DNA of 64,000 nt, taken from the NCBI GenBank assembly GCA_009912235.1, contig WNDS01000004.1, positions 124,001 to 188,000 of the forward strand, written 5' to 3'. Positions 58,248 to 64,000 of the stretch are shown here, in pieces. The first letter of the stretch is position 1. Every line of letters starts with the position of its first letter. The stretch is from Stenotrophomonas maltophilia. GTDB lineage: Bacteria; Pseudomonadota; Gammaproteobacteria; Xanthomonadales; Xanthomonadaceae. Under the pieces are notes generated by a model. It worked only from the letters and a program-made list of their open reading frames with translations, had not been told where the DNA came from and made no database searches. The position numbers and the translations under genes are program-made.

Positions 58248-58706
58248 ATGCACCCGATCCGAACCCTGCCCCTGCTGCTGGCCCTGCTAGCCCCGGCGCT
58301 GCCTGCGCTGGCCCAGGCCACTGCCCCCAGCGCACCGCCGGCCAGTGCCGAGGCCGCGCCGCTGCCGGACTGGAACAGCCTGTCGGCCAGCCAGCGCGAG
58401 GCCCTGCTGGCACCGCTGCGCGACCGCTGGAACAACGCCGCGCCGGCCCAGCGCCAGCGCATGCTGCAGCATGGCCAGCGCTGGCAGACCATGACCCCGG
58501 AAGAACGCGAGAAGGCCCGCCGCGGCCTGCGCCGTTTCGAGCACATGACGCCGGAGCAGCGCGAGCAGGCGCGTGCGCTGTTCGCGCAGATGCGCGGACT
58601 GTCACCGCAGCAGCGCGATGAACTGCGCGCGCGCTGGGACCGGATGACCCCGGACGAGCGCCGCGAGTGGGTGCACGACAACCCGCCGCCGGCGAAGCCG
58701 CGGTAA
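58248..58706 (+). CDS. DUF3106 exported protein
   Basis: 152 residues with a signal peptide (MHPIRTLPLLLALLAPALPALAQ) and a helical, Arg/Gln/Glu-rich body of repeats (LSASQREALLAPLRDRWNNA, MTPEEREKARRGLRRFEHM, MTPEQREQARALFAQMRG, LSPQQRDELRARWDRM) typical of DUF3106. Third gene of the sigma-factor operon, 5 nt after the DUF3619-like gene. Resembles CpxP-like periplasmic helical proteins in composition; function unknown. Confidence 0.85.
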   Translation: MHPIRTLPLLLALLAPALPALAQATAPSAPPASAEAAPLPDWNSLSASQREALLAPLRDRWNNAAPAQRQRMLQHGQRWQTMTPEEREKARRGLRRFEHMTPEQREQARALFAQMRGLSPQQRDELRARWDRMTPDERREWVHDNPPPAKPR

Positions 58707-58710
58707 ACGG

Positions 58711-58779
58711 GTAGCGCCGGGCCATGCCCGGCGGATCCTGTGCGGGCCGCTGCGCTCGCCGGGCATGGCCCGGCGCTAC
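58711..58779. repeat. SMAG dimer between the DUF3106 gene and pntAA
   Basis: Starts GTAGCGCCGGGCCATGCC and ends with the inverted copy GGCATGGCCCGGCGCTAC, each arm also folding as its own 8-bp hairpin. It fills the 77-nt gap between convergent genes, a likely transcription barrier for both. Confidence 0.88.
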
Positions 58780-58783
58780 CGCT

Positions 58784-59863
58784 TCACGCCTGCCAGCGCG
58801 TCTTCGCCAGCAGCTCGTCGTCCCAGTCGAAGGCCAGGCTGCCGTCGCGCACGAACAGGCCGACGAAGTTCAGCAGGTTGCGCGCGTACATCTCGCTGGC
58901 ATGGGTGGCGCCACGGCTGGCCAGATCCAGCGGGCCATCGATGCTGACGCCCTGGTGCTCGATGCACTCCCCCGGGCGGGTCAGTGCGCAGTTGCCGCCA
59001 CTCTCGGCGGCCAGGTCGACGATCACGCTTCCCGGCGCCATGCCCTGCACCATCTCCGCACTGAGGATGGTCGGCGCCCTGCGCCCGGGCACGGCGGCGG
59101 TGCAGATCACCACGTCCACGCTGCGCAGGTGGCTGCCCAGCTGACGCTGCTGCTCAGCGCGCTCGTCATCGGTCAGTGCGCGCGCATAGCCGCCCTCGCC
59201 GGCCGCGCTCACCCCCAGGTCGAGGAAGCGGGCCCCCAGCGATTCGATCTGCTCGCGGGTTTCCGGGCGCACGTCGAAGCCTTCCACCTGCGCGCCCAGC
59301 CGGCGCGCGGTGGCGATGGCCTGCAGGCCGGCCGCGCCGGCGCCCACCACCAGCATCTTGGCCGGGCGCACGGTACCGGCGACGGTGGTCAGCATCGGGA
59401 AGAAGCGCGGTGCACGCGTGGCGGCGATCAGCGTGGCCTTGTAGCCGGCCATGCCGGCCTGCGAACTGAGCACGTCCATCGACTGTGCGCGGGTGGTGCG
59501 CGGCAGCTGCTGCAGCGGGAACAGGTGCAGGCGGTCATCGCCGGCCAGTGCTGCCAGCGCCGGGTCGCTGGCCGGGGCCAGCAGCCCGATGACCGTGGCC
59601 CCGGGCTTGAGCCGCGTTAGCAGGTCGGCCGGCGGCGCCTGCACGCACAGCACGATGTCCAGTTCGCCCCAGCGGCCCGCATCGAATGCGCGGGCACCGG
59701 CATCATCATAGGCGGCGTCGGTGAACCCGGCCGCCAGGCCGGCGCCGGCTTCGTACCAGACGGTGATGCCCAGTGCGCCCAGCTTGCGCGCCGTTTCCGG
59801 CGTCAGCGCCACGCGCCGTTCGCCCGGCGCGGTTTACTTGATCCCCAGCAACGTCACGGCCAT
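58784..59863 (-). pseudogene. pntAA: NAD(P) transhydrogenase subunit alpha part 1, with in-frame stop at codon 10
   Basis: PntAA is the NAD(H)-binding domain I. From ATG 59863 the frame reads MAVTLLGIK, then TAA (59834-59836), then without frame change TAPGERRVALTPETARKLGA and the rest of the protein to 58784. The family expects Lys-Glu at this point (KE...RVA), so GAA to TAA is the simplest reading. A GTG at 59812 (codon 18) could restart and give 342 residues, but would lose the first beta strand and lacks a good ribosome-binding site. The body is intact: SQAGMAGYKA, VVGAGAAGLQAIATARRLGA. It lies 1.5 kb from pntAB-pntB. Confidence 0.85.
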
Positions 59864-59927
59864 GCAGGTCCCCGCTGATCGGTGAGTTCGGCCCGATCCT
59901 AGCAGGCGCGCCGCCGCCGCGTGCGGT

Positions 59928-62268
59928 TCAGTGCACGGTGCTGGTGGCCGGGTCCAGCCGGTCGATCACGCCCTGCATGGCGCTGTCGAAGGCGCCGTCG
60001 TCGCGGTGCGGGCGCAGCCGGTCCAGCCGCACCATCACCGCCAGTTCTTCCGGCGAGGCCACGCAGAAGCGTACGCCGCGGCGATTGACGAACAGCAGCC
60101 GCGAGGAAATCGGGCTGACCCAGGACAGCTTGCCGGCCTGCACCTTGCCGTCCTTGTCGACGAAATCCAGCCAGGTGCAGATCTCCATGCGCCGGAAGCG
60201 GTCGGCGTCGGCGTTGTCGAAATCGCTGTCGTCCAGGCGCTGGCCCATTTCCACCACGCCCGGTTCCGGTGCCGGCGCGCTGGGCAGCACCACCTGCGGC
60301 AGTTCAGGCAGCGCGCGCTGCAGTTCCGGGCGCGATTCGGCAATGCCCTGCAGCGTGTCGTGCAGTGCGCCGATGGCGGTAGTGGCCGCATCACCGTGCA
60401 CGCCCACGCTGGCGAAGACCTTGGACAGCCCGGGCTGCCAGGCCTGCAGCCACGGCTTGCCGACGATCTGGCGGCGCGCCTCGGCCACTTCCTCCAGCAG
60501 GCCATCGGCCAGTGCCAGCGCCTCGGCCACCGACGCGCCTTCCTCGCCCTCGCGCAGCAGCGCCAGGGTCAGGTGGTGCTGCCAGGGCTGGCGCAGAAAC
60601 TCGGCAATGGCCGGTGGCAACGTTGCATCGGCGATGCGCCGGTCCAGTTCGGCCCCGGCACGCACGCGGGCCATTTCCAGCTTTTCCTGGCCGCGCTGGG
60701 TTTCCGCGGCGCGGCGTTCGGCAATTTCGCCCCGGCGCCGGTACTGCACCAGGAACTCGCGGAATTCTTCTTCCAGGGTGAGGAAGATGGCCAGTTTCTC
60801 GTTGAACTCGGCCACCAGCCGGTCGACGATCTCCTCGACCTTGCCCATCAGCACGCGCTCGGCCTGGCTTTCCCCGGCGTTGCCCTCGCAGGCCTCGGCC
60901 AGCGAATTGAGCAGGCGGCGCGCCGGGTGGGTCTTCTGCACGAACTTGCGGCGGTCGAGCATGGCCACCTTCACGAAGGGCACCACCAGCCGGCCGATCA
61001 GGTCGCGCGAGCGGCCTTCCAGGTCGCGCTCGTCCAGCATCACGTCAAACAGCATGCCCGCCAGGTCGATGGCATCCTCGTCCCGCGGGTCCAGCCGCGC
61101 CTGGCCGGGGTCCACGCCCAGCCGGGTGGCGCCGGAGAGCACTTCGCTCTTCAGGCGCTGCGCCAGCGATTCACCGTCTTCGCCGATGGCCGCGCGCAGG
61201 GTCGCACTCGGCGTGGCCTGCAGCAGCGACAGCACCGACATCATCTCGCGCTGGCTGAGCGGGCGTTGCTGGCCCACGGCCACCTGCGCGGCCGAGGTGG
61301 CGTCCTCGCGCACATGGCGGGTCCGCTGCAGCAGTTCGTGCAGGGCTTCCAGCAGCATGCCCTGCTGGCCGCCATAGGCTTCGGCACTTGCCTCGCCGGC
61401 GCCGCTGGCGCCGTGCTGCAGGTGGCCGCGGCGTTCGGACCAGCGTTCGGCGAAGCGCTGCGCCCAGACCGGGGCCGCGTCGCCATCCAGTTCGTCACCG
61501 CCCGCATCCAGGCCGGCGGCCATGCGCGGCTCGGGCCGTTCCTCCAGCAGGGTGTCCAGCGCACTGTCCGGGCGGGCCGGCGCGCGCTGCCGGCGGTGCG
61601 GGCCGGCGGCTGGCGCCCATCTGCGGCATCACCCCGGCGGCGACCAGGTGTTCGTCCAGCTTTTCGTAGATCTTGCCGATGACCGCATGCAGGTCGCGCT
61701 CGCACAGCTTGATCAGCGCCAGCCGCACTTCCGGGGCCAGTTCACAGTCGGCGAAGCCTTCGTGGATGGCCGCACCCAGGTGCTCGGGGCTGACCGGGTC
61801 CAGGTCGGCGTCCAGGTCCAGCCCGCCGGCAATGAAGCCCAGGCGGCGGTCCAGGCGGCCCAGCACCGGCTTGAAGTCGCGCAGCATGACCGAGGCGAAG
61901 TTGCGCACCGCCAGCCGCGATTCCAGCACCTGCTCGGGCACCAGGCTCAGGCCGTCCTCGGCCTGGCCGGACAGCGTGGCCTCGGCCGACAGCGGCAGGC
62001 CCAGCACCAGCGCCGCCCAGGCGCGTTCCAGGTGGGCGTTGAAGGCGGCGGCGATGTCGCCCCGGCGGCGGCGCAGTTCGCGCATGCCGTCCAGGAACAG
62101 CAGCTGCGAAGCCCCGGCGGTGCCGGCACGGTCGAACAGCACGTCATCAAAGCGCGCCAGCACGGCGGCGAACGCCTGCCCGAACGCCGGCAGCGCCACA
62201 TCGTGGGCACGCTGCAGCTGGGCCGGGTCACGACCCGGCGATCCCATCGGACTGGGCGCGGTCATCAT
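59928..62268 (-). pseudogene. DUF1631 family protein, frameshifted
   Basis: From ATG 62268 (MMTAPSPMGSPGRDPAQLQ) the first frame runs to about VMPQMG near 61620. The remainder continues in another frame (APAAGPHRRQRAPARPDSAL, TLLEERPEPRMAAGLD) to the stop at 59928. The total length is one base more than a multiple of three, so one inserted base in the GC-rich stretch 61560-61630 explains it. Repaired length is about 779 residues, typical of DUF1631, a helical family of unknown function with a C-terminal PilZ-like region (WLDFVDKDGKVQAGKLSWVS). Mutation or sequence error are both possible. Confidence 0.82.
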
Positions 62269-62599
62269 GCGGGAAGGCTCCCCACCTTCACTGGTACGGC
62301 AAAGTGTGCAGATACAGCGACCGCCGGCGCACCCCTTGCACCGGGCAGTCGACCGTAGGCCGGCCAGCCCATCACAGACAGTGAAACAGTCCTCACTTCA
62401 GACCTCATGACCGGCGGCCCGGCAGCAGGCGTATCGTAAGCTGGGCGGGGCCTGCGAGGCGAGAGGAAGGGGCCGGTCCTTGCCCGTCAGTGGCTTGATG
62501 TTCATCACAGTTTGTCGCAGAGGGTGCAGAAGGACGGCCGGCCGTGTCACGTACGCCCCCGACTATAATCAACTACCCGTGATGACCGGTTAATTCTCC
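62269..62599 (+). promoter_or_regulatory. Divergent spacer with a TATAAT element before the nitroreductase gene
   Basis: 331 nt between the DUF1631 gene and the nitroreductase gene. A perfect TATAAT at 62564-62569 lies 30 nt before the nitroreductase ATG; no TTGACA-like hexamer is at 16-18 nt, so the promoter is either extended or activator-dependent. Nothing else was recognised in the spacer. Confidence 0.45.
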
Positions 62600-63181
62600 A
62601 TGTCCGACCCCGCTGCCCTGCTCGCCCTTGATGCCCGCCGCTCGGTGCCTTCGCGGCAACTGGGCGAGCCCGGGCCCGATCCGCAGACCCTGCTGCGCCT
62701 GCTGGCCTCGGCGGTGCGCGTGCCCGACCACGGCAAGCGCGTACCGTTCCGCTTCCTCAGCATCCACGGCGACGCACGTCACAGTCTGGGCGCGTTCGTG
62801 GCCGAGCTCACCCGCCAGCGCGACCCGCAGGCCGGCCAGGCCCAGCTGGACAAGGATCGCCAGCGTTTCAGCCATGCCCCGCTGGTCATTGCCGTCATCA
62901 CGCGCGTCAACGCCGAGGACAAGATTCCGGTGCAGGAACAGCTGATGACCGCCGGCTGCGTCTGCTTCGCCCTGCTGCAGGCCGCGCAGGCGCTGGGCTT
63001 CGGCGCGCAGTGGCTGACCGCCTGGATGGCCTTCGACCCGGACGTGCACGCCCACCTGGGGCTGGCCGGCAACGAAGGCATCGCCGGCTTCATCCATATC
63101 GGCACGCCGAAGACCGAGGTTCCCGAACGCGAGCGCCCCGACCCGGCCGCGCTGCTGCAGGACTGGACGCCGCCGGCATGA
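62600..63181 (+). CDS. Nitroreductase family protein (YdjA-like)
   Basis: The 193-residue flavoprotein-type product has the FMN-binding arginine motif DARRSVPSRQL near the N-terminus and the core segment QEQLMTAGCVCFALLQAAQALGFGAQWLT, as in small dimeric nitroreductases similar to E. coli YdjA. Such enzymes use NAD(P)H to reduce nitro or quinone compounds; the natural substrate is unknown. The stop overlaps the start of the exonuclease gene (ATGA). Confidence 0.92.
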   Translation: MSDPAALLALDARRSVPSRQLGEPGPDPQTLLRLLASAVRVPDHGKRVPFRFLSIHGDARHSLGAFVAELTRQRDPQAGQAQLDKDRQRFSHAPLVIAVITRVNAEDKIPVQEQLMTAGCVCFALLQAAQALGFGAQWLTAWMAFDPDVHAHLGLAGNEGIAGFIHIGTPKTEVPERERPDPAALLQDWTPPA

Positions 63182-64000
63182 GCGCGGTGGTGCCGATGCC
63201 CGCCCCGGCGCTGCGCGCGCCGCTGTACCTGGTGGACGCCAGCATCTATGTGTTCCGTGCCTGGCATTCGCTGCCGGAACAGTTCCAGGACGCCCAGGGC
63301 TGGCCCGCCAATGCGGTGCGCGGCTTTGCCCGCTTCCTGCTGGACCTGCTCGAACGCGAGCGCCCCCGGCATATCGCCATCGCCTTCGACGAGGCGCTGG
63401 ACAACGGCTTCCGCCACCGCCTGTACCCGGCCTACAAGGCCAACCGCGACCCGGCGCCGGAAGCCCTCAAGCGCCAGTTCGTGCACTGCAAGGCGCTGTG
63501 CGCCGCGCTCGGGCTGGTGGTGCTGGCCCGCCACGAATACGAAGCCGACGACCTGATCGGCAGCGCCCTGCACGGCCACCGCGAGGGCTACCGCGGCGTG
63601 ATCATTTCCGCCGACAAGGACCTCTCGCAGCTGCTGCTGGAACACGACGAGCAGTGGGACTACGCGCGCAACCAGCGCTGGGGCATGGCCGGGGTGAAGG
63701 CACGCCATGGCGTGCACGCGCACCAGATTGCCGATTACCTGGCGCTGTGCGGCGATGCGGTGGACAACATTCCCGGCATCAGCGGCGTGGGCAGCAAATC
63801 CGCTGCGGTGCTGCTGGGCCACTTCGGCAGCATGGACGCGCTGTTCGAGCGGCTGGACGAAGTGCCGTTCCTGCGCCTGCGCGGCGCGGCACAGATGGCC
63901 ACGCGCCTGCGCGAGCAACGTGAGCACGCCCAGCTGTGGCGGCAGCTGACCACCATCGCCCTGGATGCGCCGCTGGAAGGCTGCCAGCCGGGGCTGCTGC
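63178..64000 (+). CDS. 5'-3' exonuclease (ExoIX / Pol I N-domain type), cut by window edge
   Basis: 274 codons are visible before the right edge without a stop. The product starts MSAVVPMPAPALRAPLYLVD. It has the metal-binding acidic motifs LVDASIYVFRAW, AFDEAL with the arch region FRHRLYPAYKANRDP, YEADDLIGSALH and ISADKDLSQLL, then the helix-3-turn-helix LCGDAVDNIPGISGVGSKSA that binds duplex DNA. This is the flap-endonuclease fold of the Pol I 5' nuclease, here without polymerase domains so far. The C-terminus is unseen. Confidence 0.92.
   Translation, partial: MSAVVPMPAPALRAPLYLVDASIYVFRAWHSLPEQFQDAQGWPANAVRGFARFLLDLLERERPRHIAIAFDEALDNGFRHRLYPAYKANRDPAPEALKRQFVHCKALCAALGLVVLARHEYEADDLIGSALHGHREGYRGVIISADKDLSQLLLEHDEQWDYARNQRWGMAGVKARHGVHAHQIADYLALCGDAVDNIPGISGVGSKSAAVLLGHFGSMDALFERLDEVPFLRLRGAAQMATRLREQREHAQLWRQLTTIALDAPLEGCQPGLL

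Overview
The window is 64 kb of GC-rich chromosome from a gammaproteobacterium of the Xanthomonadaceae, most likely Stenotrophomonas (S. maltophilia complex). This is inferred from the protein sequences, the gene neighbourhoods (prs / tRNA-Gln / ispE / lolB beside hemA-prfA; wrbA beside DUF2069) and several copies of GTAG-ended palindromic repeats that look like the SMAG (REP-like) elements described in S. maltophilia. No phage, integrase, insertion sequence, CRISPR array or rRNA gene was seen.

Region 1 (1-29320, minus strand) is the translation/transcription core. Read in the direction of transcription it starts with three tRNAs (Tyr, Gly, Thr), tuf2, tRNA-Trp, secE, nusG, rplKAJL and rpoBC. 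The str operon (rpsL, rpsG, fusA, tuf1) follows, then the S10 and spc clusters from rpsJ to a truncated secY. Convincing sigma70-type promoters precede tRNA-Tyr, rpsL and rpsJ. Intergenic hairpins mark probable terminators or attenuators, including a strong terminator-shaped hairpin inside the spc cluster between rpsN and rpsH.

Region 2 (29373-34982) is accessory. A secreted isoaspartyl peptidase (plant-type asparaginase) and an exported cyanophycinase-like S51 peptidase form a minus-strand pair divergent from a TonB-dependent receptor. Together they look like a scavenging locus for beta-aspartyl peptides or cyanophycin. Behind the receptor lie three imperfect ~110-bp tandem repeats carrying DnaA-box-like 9-mers. 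They are interrupted by an 18-bp-stem palindrome that recurs at 47.2 kb.

Region 3 (34983-44369) is housekeeping: ychF, pth, rplY, prs, tRNA-Gln, ispE, lolB and a TPR protein on the minus strand, then hemA-prfA divergently.

Region 4 (44374-64000) mixes metabolic genes (ppk2, a TlpA-like lipoprotein, a YihY-family protein, wrbA, ilvE, sufT, pnt transhydrogenase, a nitroreductase, a flap-type 5'-3' exonuclease) with repeats. Four genes here are broken as read: an OGT/SPINDLY-like glycosyltransferase (frameshift), a subtilisin-like protease (frameshift), pntAA (in-frame stop at codon 10) and a DUF1631 gene (frameshift). The pnt operon is also split by an oppositely oriented sigma-factor operon. 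The clustering of four lesions in 18 kb, against none in the ribosomal half, deserves checking as either real gene decay or sequence error.
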